Below are positions 1 through 9,636 of a stretch of 64,000 nt of DNA, piece after piece. The stretch lies in contig CAKQRW010000008.1 of assembly GCA_934271655.1 (NCBI GenBank), forward strand, positions 4,999 through 68,998. The letters run 5' to 3'. Below the pieces are notes generated by a model. That model saw only the letters and a program-made list of their open reading frames with translations, was not told the origin of the DNA and did not search any database. Position numbers and translations under genes: made by a program. The stretch comes from an uncultured Bacteroidaceae bacterium (lineage in GTDB: Bacteria > Bacteroidota > Bacteroidia > Bacteroidales > Bacteroidaceae). Numbering within the stretch: the first letter of the stretch is position 1; every line of letters begins with the position of its first letter.

Positions 1-391
1 CCTCATAGAGCGCCATGAAGTCCTCGTCGCTCATGCCGTCGGTCATGATTTCCTCCTCATGCCTGCGGCACTCTTTCTTTGCCTCGTAGAGAAACTTGGA
101 GAATTCCTTCATGCCCCACTCCGTCTTCACCACATAGGGGAAGGGCCCGTAGAGCACATAAGGGGCATAGCCATTGGCCACCAGCTGTATGAAGCCACCC
201 TCCATCACCTCGTCGAGCATGTAGCGATAGCAGAGCAGCGAGTGCTGCTCGGCCGAGAGCATGTCCATGTTCTCCTCGCTGAGGCTGCCGCCCACAGCCG
301 AGAGATACTGGTCTGTGATGATTCTGATGAAGTCGGCGTCAGGCACAGCCCCGTAGCTTTTCCGCAGGCTGCCGCCATCTAAATGTATCAT
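1..391 (-). CDS. DUF4375 (DMP19-like) domain protein, partial
   Basis: The minus strand reads open from an ATG at 391 to the window edge, giving 130 codons with the 3' end missing. The protein starts MIHLDGGSLRKSYG. Its middle is acidic and Tyr-rich (YRYMLDEVMEGGF, then LVANGYA), which resembles the DUF4375 family with its conserved glycine-phenylalanine turn; some members of that family are related to the DNA-mimic protein DMP19. The function is unknown, and any DNA-mimic role is only family inference. A textbook Bacteroidetes promoter lies about 40 bases upstream on the same strand, divergent from the promoter of the next gene, which supports this start. The family call is moderate; that the frame is coding is likely because it is long, open and promoter-linked. 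Confidence 0.6.
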   Translation of the reverse strand, partial: MIHLDGGSLRKSYGAVPDADFIRIITDQYLSAVGGSLSEENMDMLSAEQHSLLCYRYMLDEVMEGGFIQLVANGYAPYVLYGPFPYVVKTEWGMKEFSKFLYEAKKECRRHEEEIMTDGMSDEDFMALYE

Positions 392-425
392 ATGTCAGAA
401 AGTGTAGTTATATTATATATTTGTG

Positions 426-457
426 CAAAGATACGCCAATCTTCCCGAAAAATCAAA
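426..457 (-). promoter_or_regulatory. Bacteroidetes sigma-ABfr type promoter for the DUF4375 gene
   Basis: On the minus strand TATCTTTG (426-433) matches the TAnnTTTG -7 box. TTTG (454-457) sits 20 bases upstream as the -33 element. The predicted transcript start is near 420, about 30 bases before the ATG at 391. Confidence 0.75.
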
Positions 458-515
458 CCCACCGCTCCACTATTTGCCCAAAACGCACGTTTTTCCCTAA
501 AAATAAGGCTTATGC

Positions 516-546
516 TTGGCAGTATGACAAAAATAATGTACATTTG
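516..546 (+). promoter_or_regulatory. Bacteroidetes-type promoter for the DUF2264 gene
   Basis: TACATTTG (539-546) fits the TAnnTTTG -7 box. TTG at 516-518 lies 20 bases upstream as the -33 element. This leaves a leader of roughly 60 bases before the ATG at 616. It is divergent from the promoter at 426-457. Confidence 0.7.
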
Positions 547-615
547 CAATCAGTTTAGGCCCCAAGAAGGCCGCCAAAGCTTTTTACTCCGAACAACTAA
601 TTTAACTAAACAACC

Positions 616-2631
616 ATGAAGATAAGCTTATCTATCAAACCTCTCGTGCTGGCCATAGCCACCTTCACGTGCGCTGTGACATCAGCGCAGGACGACCCAG
701 TCCCCTCGCGCTCCATCCCGCAGACATTCACCATTCCATCGCCCAACCGCAAGCTGAGTCCGCTCACAGGCATGGACCGCCAGGGATGGATAGACGCCGC
801 CACCTATCTGCTCGACGGCGCCTTCACCTACATCAAGGACATCGACGACCCCATGTACTTCCCCAAGGAACTGGAGAAGACCTATCCGAGAGACCCCGGA
901 CAGGTGCCTACAGCCAAGCTTGAGGGCTTCTGCCGCACCCTCTTCATAGCAGCGCCGCTGCTGAAGGAGAACCCCTCCCTCACTCTCGGCGGCATCAAGG
1001 TGGCAGACTACTACCACCACCAGTTGCTCAACCTCATTGACCCCAAGAGCCCGAGCTACATCAAGCACCGCACAGGCGGACCCAGCCAGATACTCGTGGA
1101 GTTTGGCGCTCTCGCCATCTCGCTCCACACAGCCAAGAACGTGCTGTGGGACACACTCACACAGGAGCAGAAAGACGAGCTGGCCGCCACTATGCTGAGC
1201 TATGGCAACGGGCCTACCATCGGCTCCAACTGGATGTTCTTCAACGTCTTCATCATGAGCTTCTTCAAGGAGCAGGGCTACCAGGTCAACGACGCTCACC
1301 TGGAGGACTGCCTGAAGAAGATACTGGCACGCTACCGCGGCGAGGGCTGGTACAACGACGACCCCGCCTACGACTACTACAGCATGTGGGCCTTCCAGAT
1401 GTACGGCCCTATATGGGCACAGACCTACGGACACTTCTACCCGCAGTACGCTGAGCAGTTCATGAAGAACCAGCACGACATGGTGGACAACTATCCATAC
1501 ATGTTCAGCGAGAGCGGCAAGATGAACATGTGGGGACGAAGCATACCATACCGCTTCGCCACCGTCGTGCCGCTGGCGCTACTCGGCTTCCAGCCAGACA
1601 GCAGCGTCAACTACGGATGGATGCGCCGCATAGCCTCGTCCACTCTCCTGCAGTTCCTGCAGAACCCATCCTTCCTTGAGGACAACGTGCCCACACTCGG
1701 ATTCTACGGCAAGTTTGCCCCATGCGTGCAGATCTACAGCTGCCGCGGCAGCGTGTACTGGTGCGGCAAGGCCTTCCTCGCGCTCCTGCTGCCAAAGGAC
1801 AACCCGTTCTGGACTGCCAAGGAGAACAACGGCCCATGGGAGAAGGACCTGAAGAAGGGACACGTCTACAACAAGTTCCAGCCTGCCACCAACCTGCTCA
1901 TCACCGACTACCCCAACGTGGGAGGCGCCGAGATGCGCTCATGGTGCCATGAGACAGTGGCCAAGGACTGGCAGAAGTTCCGCAGCTCAGAGAACTACAA
2001 CAAGCTGGCCTACCACACCGAGTTTCCATGGATGGCCGACGGCAAGAACGGCGAGGTGTCGATGAACTACGCCACCCTCAATGCCAAGAAGGAATGGGAA
2101 GTGCTGCGCCTCTACGACTTCAAGGGCTTCCACGACGGCATCTACCGCCGCGACGCAGTGCTGGAGACCGACGCCAACGTCAAGTACAGCCTGGCAGACA
2201 TACCTCTGCCCGACGGCGTGCTCCGCATCGACAAGGTCACAGTGCCATCACCCACCACCATACGCCTCGGCCACTACTCGCTGCCGCAGATAGGCGACAA
2301 GCCTGTCACAAAGAAGATGGCTGGCACCGACGCCCACGTCATCTCCAACGGCGAGCACCAGCTGGCCATCGTTCCGCTGGCCGGATGGGACAAGACCCTC
2401 TTCGTCCAGACCTCTGGCCTTCACCCCGTGAGCAAGACCGCAGGCCTGCTCATGTGCGAGAAGAAGGTGGCCAAGGAGAATGTGATGGTGACCCTCATGC
2501 TGTGGAAGAAAGGCAGCAAGGCCTTCAGCGGCAAAGAGCTGCACCAGGTGAAGAAGGTGAAGATAGCAGACGACCACTCGTCAGTCACTGTCACACTGGC
2601 AGACGGCAGCGTGAAGACTGTAGAGTTCTAA
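616..2631 (+). CDS. Secreted DUF2264 domain protein (pectin-linked)
   Basis: This is a 671-residue protein with an N-terminal signal peptide (hydrophobic core about residues 8-20, likely cut after Ala24 in TSA-QDD). The rest matches the DUF2264 family: an N-terminal helical-barrel-like region with DRQGWIDAATYLLDGAF and EGFCRTLFIAAPLL, and conserved WYNDDPAYDYYSMWAFQMYG. Family members are usually found beside polysaccharide lyases and hydrolases in pectin loci. Their toroid-like sequence suggests a hydrolase or lyase of unsaturated uronides, but no activity can be assigned from sequence. The next gene, 110 bases downstream, is a pectin-degrading fusion enzyme, which fits that role. The export signal places it in the periplasm or at the surface. 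A clear promoter is at 516-546. The family call is confident; the reaction is unknown. Confidence 0.85.
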   Translation: MKISLSIKPLVLAIATFTCAVTSAQDDPVPSRSIPQTFTIPSPNRKLSPLTGMDRQGWIDAATYLLDGAFTYIKDIDDPMYFPKELEKTYPRDPGQVPTAKLEGFCRTLFIAAPLLKENPSLTLGGIKVADYYHHQLLNLIDPKSPSYIKHRTGGPSQILVEFGALAISLHTAKNVLWDTLTQEQKDELAATMLSYGNGPTIGSNWMFFNVFIMSFFKEQGYQVNDAHLEDCLKKILARYRGEGWYNDDPAYDYYSMWAFQMYGPIWAQTYGHFYPQYAEQFMKNQHDMVDNYPYMFSESGKMNMWGRSIPYRFATVVPLALLGFQPDSSVNYGWMRRIASSTLLQFLQNPSFLEDNVPTLGFYGKFAPCVQIYSCRGSVYWCGKAFLALLLPKDNPFWTAKENNGPWEKDLKKGHVYNKFQPATNLLITDYPNVGGAEMRSWCHETVAKDWQKFRSSENYNKLAYHTEFPWMADGKNGEVSMNYATLNAKKEWEVLRLYDFKGFHDGIYRRDAVLETDANVKYSLADIPLPDGVLRIDKVTVPSPTTIRLGHYSLPQIGDKPVTKKMAGTDAHVISNGEHQLAIVPLAGWDKTLFVQTSGLHPVSKTAGLLMCEKKVAKENVMVTLMLWKKGSKAFSGKELHQVKKVKIADDHSSVTVTLADGSVKTVEF

Positions 2632-2741
2632 GCATCCGCCTATCACCCTACAGGCACACACTGGCACAGCCCCAGAGCCATGCACAGCCACAGCTGCGCC
2701 CCACCCATCAATGACCAAATTTACAGAAGAGATATATAGAG

Positions 2742-5384
2742 ATGACACGCATTCTCCTTATATACATGTTTATCAGCCTGTCCCACCTTATGGCATCAGC
2801 CATAGAGTGGGACAAGGTCGTTTACATCAATATAGAGAAAAGCATACAGGCTCCACGCCTGCACGACGAACGCACCATCAGCATCAGCCAGTGCGGAGCC
2901 TCAACCACAGCCAGCGCAGCCCACAACCAGCTGGCCATACAGCGAGCCATCGACAGATGCTCCAGACGCGGAGGCGGCAGAGTCATCGTGCCATCTCGCC
3001 AACATTTCCTAACAGGAGCCATCGAGATGAAAAGCGGTGTCAACCTCGTCGTGGAGGAAGGCGCCACGCTGGAGTTTGCCTTCCAGCCCGAGTTGTACCC
3101 CATCGTGGAGACATCATGGGAGGGCATCGACTGCTACAACCTCTCGCCCTGCATCTACGCCTTCCGCGCGCACGACATAGCCATCACAGGCAGCGGCACC
3201 ATCGATGGAGGAGGCAGCCTGAAGCAATGGTGGCCATGGTGCGGCTCAGCCAAGCGGGGCTGGCGCTCAGGAGGCATAAGCCAGCACCAGGGCTCGCGGC
3301 AAAGGCTGCTCGCCAACAGCGAGGAGGGCATCCCGATGCTCACGCCAGAGGGCAAGCGCACACCGCTGCGCACCTTCACAAGCCGTGACGCCCTGCGCCC
3401 ACAGCTAATCGGCCTCAACGAATGCAGGCGCATTCTCATCGACGGCGTCACACTGCTCCGCTCACCCTTCTGGTGCATCCATCCGCTCAAGTCAGAGGAT
3501 GTGACAGTGAGGAACGTGAGCATAGACAACGACGGGCCCAACGGCGACGGATGCGACCCCGAGTCGTGCAACAGGGTGCTCATCGAGAACTGCTCCTTCA
3601 ACACCGGCGACGACTGCATCGCCATAAAGAGCGGACGTAACGCCGACGGGCGCAGACGAGGACTGACAAGCCAGAATATCATCATCAGGCACTGCCAGAT
3701 GCGCAACGGACACGGCGGCGTGGTCATCGGCTCAGAGATAAGCGGCGGATGCCAGAATGTCTTTGCGCACGACTGCCACATGGACTCGCCCAATCTCGAC
3801 CGCGTGCTGCGCATCAAGACCAACACCTGTCGCGGCGGCGTGATAAGAAACATCTTCATGAGAGACATCACCGTCGGACAATGCCGCGAGGCCGTGCTGC
3901 GCGTCAACCTCAACTATGAGAGCCGCGAGGCATGCAAGCGGGGATTCCACCCCTCGGTCAGCAACTTGCTGATGGAGAATGTCACATGCGGCAGGTCAAG
4001 GCACGGACTCTTCATCACCGCACTGGACGATGGCTGCTCCGTGCACGGCGTGACCCTGCGCAACTGCCGCTTCAACGGCGTGGCTGAAGGCAACATCGTC
4101 ACAGGACAGGTGCTGGACATCGACACGGCCGGCTTGACCACCAGCAGCGCCTTGCCATACAGCCTGCGCATGGCCCTGTCGGAAATAAGACGCACACCGC
4201 AGAGCTGCCTGCTCGACTTCTCAGAGCGCCCCAAGTGGAGCTACGTGATGGGCATCGAGCTGGAGGCAATCCTCGACACCTACCTGCGCTACGGCGACAA
4301 GAGGCTACGCGACTACTGCCAGGCATATGTCGACACCATGATAGCAGCCGACGGAGCGATAAGGAGCTACAGGCAGCAGGACTTCAATCTGGACAACGTG
4401 CGCACAGGACATTTCATAGCCAGGATGCACCAGCTGAATCCGACCGCACGCACCCTGACAGCCATCACCACGCTGATGAGGCAGATGGACAGACAGCCGC
4501 GCACAAAGGCCGACAGCATCTACTGGCACAAAGCCATCTACAGCTACCAGGTGTGGCTCGACGGCATCTTCATGGGACTGCCATTCCGCTCGCTCGCCGC
4601 CTCAGCCACACTGCCACGCGAGGAGGCTGACAAGATATACGACGACGCCATCAGCCAGGTCATCGCCACTTACCGCCGCACTCTCGACCCAGCCACCGGC
4701 CTCAACCGACACGCATGGGACGAGACACACGAGATGTTCTGGGCCGACCCTCATACCGGACAGAGCCAGCATTGCTGGGGACGGGCGCAGGGATGGTTCA
4801 CCATGGCCATCATCGAACTGCTCGACGTCATGCCCGAGCATCACCCACGCCGACAAGAGCTGGCAGGCCTGCTGCGCCGCTGCCTCGATAGCATAGCGCA
4901 GTGGCAAGACCAGCAGACAGGACTGTGGCATCAGGTGATGGACTGCCCCGAGAGGCAGGGCAACTATATCGAAGCCACATGCTCATGCATGTTCGCCTAC
5001 TCGCTCCTCAAGGCTTACCGCTCCGGACTGGCCGACGAGCGTCTGCGCGACGCGGGCATACGCGCCTACCGCGGCATCATCAGGCATCTCATCACAGCCA
5101 ACGCCGACTCCACCATCTCGCTCACACGCTGCTGCTCCGTGGCAGGACTTGGACCTGGCATAAGCCAGAAAGTGCTGAAAGCCGCTCCGGGAGTGAAGGA
5201 GAACAGGCGCAGAGACGGCTCGTTCGCCTACTACATCTCCGAGCCTGTCAGAGACAACGACCCCAAAGGCATCGGCCCCTTCATATGGGCATCGCTGGAG
5301 ATGGAGAGGGGCGGATATAATGAATGGACAAGTAGGTGCTCAGAAGAAAGCTATAGAGAATCCTACTTCGGTATTATCAAATAA
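2742..5384 (+). CDS. GH28 polygalacturonase fused to GH105 unsaturated rhamnogalacturonyl hydrolase
   Basis: This is an 880-residue two-enzyme protein with a short signal sequence (residues 1-20). Residues about 45-480 form a GH28 parallel beta-helix with all four signature sites: NGDGCD (acid at Asp269), NTGDDC (Asp290/Asp291), GHGG (His324) and RIK (357-359). Residues about 495-880 form a GH105 (alpha/alpha)6 barrel, with the catalytic-type Asp607 in QVWLDGIFMGLPF and a WGRAQGW motif further on. In known biology GH28 cuts galacturonan or rhamnogalacturonan and GH105 removes the terminal unsaturated uronate left by lyases, so the fusion couples two pectin steps. It follows a DUF2264 gene and is followed after 29 bases by a flippase gene, an unexpected partner. 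Both domains look intact. Confidence 0.92.
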   Translation: MTRILLIYMFISLSHLMASAIEWDKVVYINIEKSIQAPRLHDERTISISQCGASTTASAAHNQLAIQRAIDRCSRRGGGRVIVPSRQHFLTGAIEMKSGVNLVVEEGATLEFAFQPELYPIVETSWEGIDCYNLSPCIYAFRAHDIAITGSGTIDGGGSLKQWWPWCGSAKRGWRSGGISQHQGSRQRLLANSEEGIPMLTPEGKRTPLRTFTSRDALRPQLIGLNECRRILIDGVTLLRSPFWCIHPLKSEDVTVRNVSIDNDGPNGDGCDPESCNRVLIENCSFNTGDDCIAIKSGRNADGRRRGLTSQNIIIRHCQMRNGHGGVVIGSEISGGCQNVFAHDCHMDSPNLDRVLRIKTNTCRGGVIRNIFMRDITVGQCREAVLRVNLNYESREACKRGFHPSVSNLLMENVTCGRSRHGLFITALDDGCSVHGVTLRNCRFNGVAEGNIVTGQVLDIDTAGLTTSSALPYSLRMALSEIRRTPQSCLLDFSERPKWSYVMGIELEAILDTYLRYGDKRLRDYCQAYVDTMIAADGAIRSYRQQDFNLDNVRTGHFIARMHQLNPTARTLTAITTLMRQMDRQPRTKADSIYWHKAIYSYQVWLDGIFMGLPFRSLAASATLPREEADKIYDDAISQVIATYRRTLDPATGLNRHAWDETHEMFWADPHTGQSQHCWGRAQGWFTMAIIELLDVMPEHHPRRQELAGLLRRCLDSIAQWQDQQTGLWHQVMDCPERQGNYIEATCSCMFAYSLLKAYRSGLADERLRDAGIRAYRGIIRHLITANADSTISLTRCCSVAGLGPGISQKVLKAAPGVKENRRRDGSFAYYISEPVRDNDPKGIGPFIWASLEMERGGYNEWTSRCSEESYRESYFGIIK

Positions 5385-5413
5385 TTTTGAAGACCCACTT
5401 ACCTACATAGGAA

Positions 5414-6931
5414 ATGACAGAGGACAAGGAACAACAGAATTCGTACAAAAGCATTACCAAGGCAACCGCCATCTTTGGCGGCACCCAAATGGCAAACATG
5501 GCAGCTACCATCATAAAGGGCAAGCTGTCAGCATTGCTTATTGGTGCGTATGGCCTTGGCATCTCTGCCCATCTCTACTCATCAGCCTTGCCCATACAAC
5601 AGATCTTCACATGCGGACTTAACATGTCTGCCGTGCAGACTATCTCATCAACCATAGACGAAAGGGAAAGAACAGAACATGTCATCTGTCTCAGACGAAT
5701 GATAATGGTTCTTGCCACAATGGCAACCGTGACCACCATGGCTTCTGCATGGTGGCTTAGCCAACTGACATTCGGCACCACAGAACACTGGCCCTGGTTT
5801 GTCACCATTGCCTTTGCCATCGGCTTTCTCATCCTCGCATCAGGAGAAGCCACCATACTGCAAGGACACAGAAAACTGAAAGCGCTGGCTGCATGCAACA
5901 TGGCCGCCCCGGTGGCAGGACTGCTGGTGTCCATACCTCTATACTTCTTATGGGGCATTGAAGGCATTGCCCCAAGCATAGCTCTGCTTGGCATAATATC
6001 ATGGATCACGGCCAGATATTTCACACACAAAATACAGTATGACAAGAATGTCAGGCAGACATGGAGCGAGACACTCTCAAAAGGAAGGAAGACCATCGTC
6101 ATGGGAGCTTCAATCATGATAAGCAACATCGTCGGGTCTATTGCCACTTATGCCATCAACACCTGCATCGGAAATATAGGCAATGAAGCTGATGTCGGCT
6201 TCTATCAAGCCGCCACCAATATCACTATCCAATGCACATCAATGGTGTTCACAGCCATGGCCACAGACTATTTTCCGCACCTGTCTTCGATTATCAGAGA
6301 ACGAGCCAAAGCGCAAGACCTTACGTGCAAGGAGGGCGAGATGACCATTCTGGTCATTGCACCTATCGTGCTCATACTCATCACATTTGCTCCAGTAGCC
6401 ATCAGAGTGTTACTCACCCGTGAGTTTGACGCAATCATCTTCTTGCTCAGAGCCATGAGTCTGTGTCTCATCTCGCGTGCTGTATGTTTCCCTCTCGACT
6501 ATATCTGCTTAGCTCATGGAGACAATAAGTTTTTTATGATACTTGAAGGAGGATGGTCAAACATTGAGACAGTGGGATTGGTACTGGCTGGCTATGCCCT
6601 GGGAGGCATAGATGGCATCGGCATAGCGCTACTCATCAGAAGTGTCATAGACGTCATTGTGAGCATCGTTGTGAATAGATGGAGGTACAAGATGACTTAC
6701 TCAAGCAAATACTACAAGATGGCATCTATATTGACTATAGCCGCCATAGCATGCTTCGCCTTCAGCTTCATCAAGGAGACATGGATAGCCTTTACGCTCA
6801 TGACCATCATCACCATCATCACAGGCATCTTCGCATACAGGCAGATAGACCAGCGAATCAACATTATGTTCATCATTAACAACAGAATACATGGAAAGAA
6901 TAAGTGTACTAGTGGCTGTGTACAACGCTGA
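5414..6931 (+). CDS. O-antigen/oligosaccharide flippase (Wzx-like, MOP superfamily)
   Basis: This is a 505-residue protein with about 12-14 hydrophobic segments. It opens with a short polar tail followed by KATAIFGGTQMANMAATIIKG, typical of the O-antigen translocase branch of the MOP/MATE superfamily (Wzx family). Such proteins move undecaprenyl-linked oligosaccharide across the inner membrane. It starts only 29 bases after the pectinase gene, and its 3' end overlaps the next glycosyltransferase by 41 bases, so the two are probably translated together. The composition is more AT-rich than the upstream glycoside hydrolase, so this pair may have a separate history. The substrate cannot be read from sequence. 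The flippase call is good; operon membership with the pectin genes is inferred from spacing only. Confidence 0.85.
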   Translation: MTEDKEQQNSYKSITKATAIFGGTQMANMAATIIKGKLSALLIGAYGLGISAHLYSSALPIQQIFTCGLNMSAVQTISSTIDERERTEHVICLRRMIMVLATMATVTTMASAWWLSQLTFGTTEHWPWFVTIAFAIGFLILASGEATILQGHRKLKALAACNMAAPVAGLLVSIPLYFLWGIEGIAPSIALLGIISWITARYFTHKIQYDKNVRQTWSETLSKGRKTIVMGASIMISNIVGSIATYAINTCIGNIGNEADVGFYQAATNITIQCTSMVFTAMATDYFPHLSSIIRERAKAQDLTCKEGEMTILVIAPIVLILITFAPVAIRVLLTREFDAIIFLLRAMSLCLISRAVCFPLDYICLAHGDNKFFMILEGGWSNIETVGLVLAGYALGGIDGIGIALLIRSVIDVIVSIVVNRWRYKMTYSSKYYKMASILTIAAIACFAFSFIKETWIAFTLMTIITIITGIFAYRQIDQRINIMFIINNRIHGKNKCTSGCVQR

Positions 6932-7898
6932 GAAAACTCTCAGACGCTGTCTCGACTCTCTCATCCACCAAACCATCGGAGAGGAGGTGCAGATTATCTG
7001 TATCGACGATGCTTCAACAGATGCATCTCTGGCAATCATAAGAGAATATGAGGAGAAGTATAACAATGTGGATGTGGTGGCATTGAAGAAGAATCGAGGT
7101 CAGGCGCATGCGAGAAATCAGGGTATACCACTGGTACGGGGATTTGTCACCACATTTCTCGACAGCGACGACTATCTTGCACCAGACGCACTGGAACAGG
7201 CTCTTATCCCGTTCGAACATAATTCCCAGACAGATGCAGTACTGTTCAATCTTGTACTTGTCTATCCTGACGGCACAGAGAAAGAGTACAGCCAAACATC
7301 ATTTGAGTGCATCAGTGGTTACGATGCCTTCACCAAGGCTCTCAGCTGGGACATCCATGGAGTGTACGTGGCAAGAAGCGAACTGTACAAACAATTTCCA
7401 TACGATGAAACATGCTACTGCTATAGCGATGACAATACAACCATGACTCACTATCTGCACTCCAAAGAAGTGAGATGCTGTACAGGAAAATACTACTATG
7501 TCCAGCATGACGAATCGTGTACCCACCAGATCAACGTCAACAGATTTGAATGGATAAAAGCAAATATGAACCTACACAAGAACCTGGTAAAATGGTCTAT
7601 GCCAAAGGACATCATCAATATCTACGAAAAGACAAGATGGAATGTCCTGCTCGGCTGCTTCTGGTTCTACCACAGATACAAGAACAGACTTAGCAAGCAG
7701 GACAGAGATTATGCTCTGACGACTATGCACGAGGCCTGGAAAGACATCGACACACGCTCATGCCTGCCCCCCTCCCTCAAGTACAAGCCTGGCTACATGC
7801 CCCTGAAATGGTCGTGGACTCTCTTCCGCTGGCAGGAATGGATGCTGTATATGCTGAGAAAACTGAAGTATGACAAGGACGGCAACAAAAAGAGATGA
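6891..7898 (+). CDS. Family 2 glycosyltransferase
   Basis: This is a 335-residue GT-A fold enzyme. The N-terminus MERISVLVAVYN is the first beta strand of GT2. The nucleotide-binding CIDDAS (about residues 37-42) and the metal-binding LDSDD (about 85-89) are both present. It would transfer a sugar from a nucleotide donor to a lipid-linked or peptide acceptor at the cytoplasmic face. The start lies inside the 3' end of the flippase gene (41-base overlap); no later ATG would keep the first strand, so the overlap seems real. Together with the flippase it forms a minimal glycan-assembly pair. Sugar and acceptor are unknown. Confidence 0.88.
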   Translation: MERISVLVAVYNAEKTLRRCLDSLIHQTIGEEVQIICIDDASTDASLAIIREYEEKYNNVDVVALKKNRGQAHARNQGIPLVRGFVTTFLDSDDYLAPDALEQALIPFEHNSQTDAVLFNLVLVYPDGTEKEYSQTSFECISGYDAFTKALSWDIHGVYVARSELYKQFPYDETCYCYSDDNTTMTHYLHSKEVRCCTGKYYYVQHDESCTHQINVNRFEWIKANMNLHKNLVKWSMPKDIINIYEKTRWNVLLGCFWFYHRYKNRLSKQDRDYALTTMHEAWKDIDTRSCLPPSLKYKPGYMPLKWSWTLFRWQEWMLYMLRKLKYDKDGNKKR

Positions 7899-8119
7899 CT
7901 GTCTCGACAAGACCGTTCAGTCCTATCAGCCACATCAGATACATCAGCCCAATCCATTTTCAAAAAAAATTAGTCAAATACAGAGTCAGCTGATTTTTAC
8001 TGAACTTGCAAGACAAAATCAGTACTATCTGTCCAATCCGCATTCAAGAAGAGACTCACATTTATCATATATACAAAACACCCCAATCAGTATTCAACAA
8101 CAAAAAAATACATACAACT

Positions 8120-9073
8120 ATGAAAATCGTAATACTTGACGCCTACTCCGTAGACCAAGGCGAACTCTCCTGGGCTGAGCTGAGCAGCCTGGCAGACGTA
8201 GAAGCCTACGAGCGCACAGCCCCCGAGGACATCGTGGCGCGATGCAAGAACGCCGAGATGGTGCTGACCAACAAGGCCGTGTTCAGCGCATCAGTGCTCA
8301 ACAAACTGCCGCGCCTGCAATACATCGGCGTGCTTGCCACAGGCTACAACGTGGTAGACCTCGAAGCCGCCACCAAGCAAAACATCGTCGTGACCAACAT
8401 CCCCGCCTACTCCACCGAGAGCGTGGCACAGATGGTCTTCTGCCACCTGCTCAACATCGTAGGGCGCACAGACCACTATGCCAGGGAAAACCGCAAGGGA
8501 CGCTGGAGCCGCTCGGAAGACTTCTGCTACCTCGACCACAACCTCTTCGAACTGCACGGCAAGCGCATGGGCATCATAGGACTGGGCAACACAGGCATGG
8601 CCACAGCACGCATAGCAGCCGCCTTCGGCATGCAGGTCTTCGCCTTCACATCCAAGGACGAGGACAGCCTGCCATACGGCATCAAGAAGATGGACATGGA
8701 CGGCATCTTCGAACTGTGCGACATCGTCTCGCTCAACTGCCCACTGAACGACAAGACCTTCCATCTCGTCAACAAGGAGCGCCTGGCCACCATGAAGAAA
8801 AACGCCATACTCATCAACACAGGCAGAGGACCGCTTGTCGACGACAAAGCTGTGGCCGAAGCGCTCAACGGAAATGTCATCGCAGCCTATGGCACCGACG
8901 TGCTCGCCGTCGAGCCTGCCGAAAGCGACAACCCGCTCCTCACGGCCAAAAACTGCTACATCACGCCTCACATAGCATGGGCCACCGTCGAGGCACGACA
9001 GAGACTCATCAACATCTGCGTGGAGAACGTCAGGGCTTATCTTGACGGAGAACCTGTCAACCAGGTGAACTGA
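8120..9073 (+). CDS. D-2-hydroxyacid dehydrogenase (glycerate/hydroxypyruvate type)
   Basis: The protein has 317 residues when started at MKIVILDAYS; an in-frame extension to 8006 is possible but lacks family similarity. The Rossmann glycine motif GLGNTG is at 154-159. The catalytic trio of the family is present: Arg236 in NTGRGPLVD, Glu265 and His284 in PHIAW. The enzyme interconverts a 2-keto acid and a D-2-hydroxy acid with NAD(P)H. The overall sequence resembles the hydroxypyruvate reductase (HprA) branch, but substrate is not certain. It is monocistronic: 220 bases of non-coding sequence precede it and a strong terminator follows 6 bases after the stop. Cytoplasmic. Confidence 0.88.
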   Translation: MKIVILDAYSVDQGELSWAELSSLADVEAYERTAPEDIVARCKNAEMVLTNKAVFSASVLNKLPRLQYIGVLATGYNVVDLEAATKQNIVVTNIPAYSTESVAQMVFCHLLNIVGRTDHYARENRKGRWSRSEDFCYLDHNLFELHGKRMGIIGLGNTGMATARIAAAFGMQVFAFTSKDEDSLPYGIKKMDMDGIFELCDIVSLNCPLNDKTFHLVNKERLATMKKNAILINTGRGPLVDDKAVAEALNGNVIAAYGTDVLAVEPAESDNPLLTAKNCYITPHIAWATVEARQRLINICVENVRAYLDGEPVNQVN

Positions 9074-9078
9074 CACGT

Positions 9079-9120
9079 AAGCGAGGGAATGGGCCTTTAT
9101 GACTCATCCCCTCGCTTCTT
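9079..9120 (+). terminator. Rho-independent terminator after the hydroxyacid dehydrogenase
   Basis: AAGCGAGGGAATG (9079-9091) pairs with CATCCCCTCGCTT (9105-9117) as a 13-bp stem with one mismatch, followed by a short T-rich stretch. Confidence 0.8.
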
Positions 9121-9506
9121 TACGACATTTTCTTAAACAAGGCTGACAAACCCGTGGCAGCGGATTTTCCAGATTGGCGACTGATGAATAAGCAGGACCC
9201 TCTTGTCTTTGCAGGGCGAGGCATGCATTGCCTCACGTCAATCCGCCCAGGGTGTCGCTTCATTTGTCCGGAGCCATGTGTGGGTCATTGGACTTTCAGC
9301 TTGCCCTGGATGCAGCCATGATTCCTTCTGAATACGGATTTGGCTGACTGAGCTGGTTCTTTTAACCGTACAGGTTGAAAATTTTCAAACCGTCAAACTT
9401 GTGCTGAATCTGTTCTTCTTGACCATGCCACATGCTGTGACAAACCCTAAAAGTGCTGCCTGAAGGCATGGAAAATGGTGTTGCGCGACATGCGCAAGTC
9501 TTGCAC

Positions 9507-9636
9507 AAAGGGACAGAAGGGACAGAAGTGACAAAGGGACAAAGGGACAAAACATAGTAAAAAGTAATAAAATAAGCATTTTAGACTAATTTGACAAGGA
9601 TATGTCCCTTGTCCCTTTGTCACTTCTGTCCCTTTC
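9507..9636 (+). repeat. Long inverted repeat inside copy A
   Basis: GGGACA-type units at 9507-9551 pair almost perfectly with TGTCCC-type units at 9603-9636 over about 33 bp, leaving an AT-rich loop of about 50 bases. In copy B both arms have changed together to AGGACA/TGTCCT units. Confidence 0.8.

Noticed and set aside
682..1476. Long minus-strand reading frame of 264 codons opposite the DUF2264 gene
   Set aside because: It is an antisense artefact of GC-rich codon use, with Val/Leu/His-heavy low-complexity protein and no family. The same reasoning removes 8291-9076, 15312-16094 and similar long opposite frames.
9507..9636. Retron or group II intron-like RNA in the large repeat
   Set aside because: The long hairpin invited the idea, but there is no reverse transcriptase, no msr/msd layout and no intron domains in either copy.
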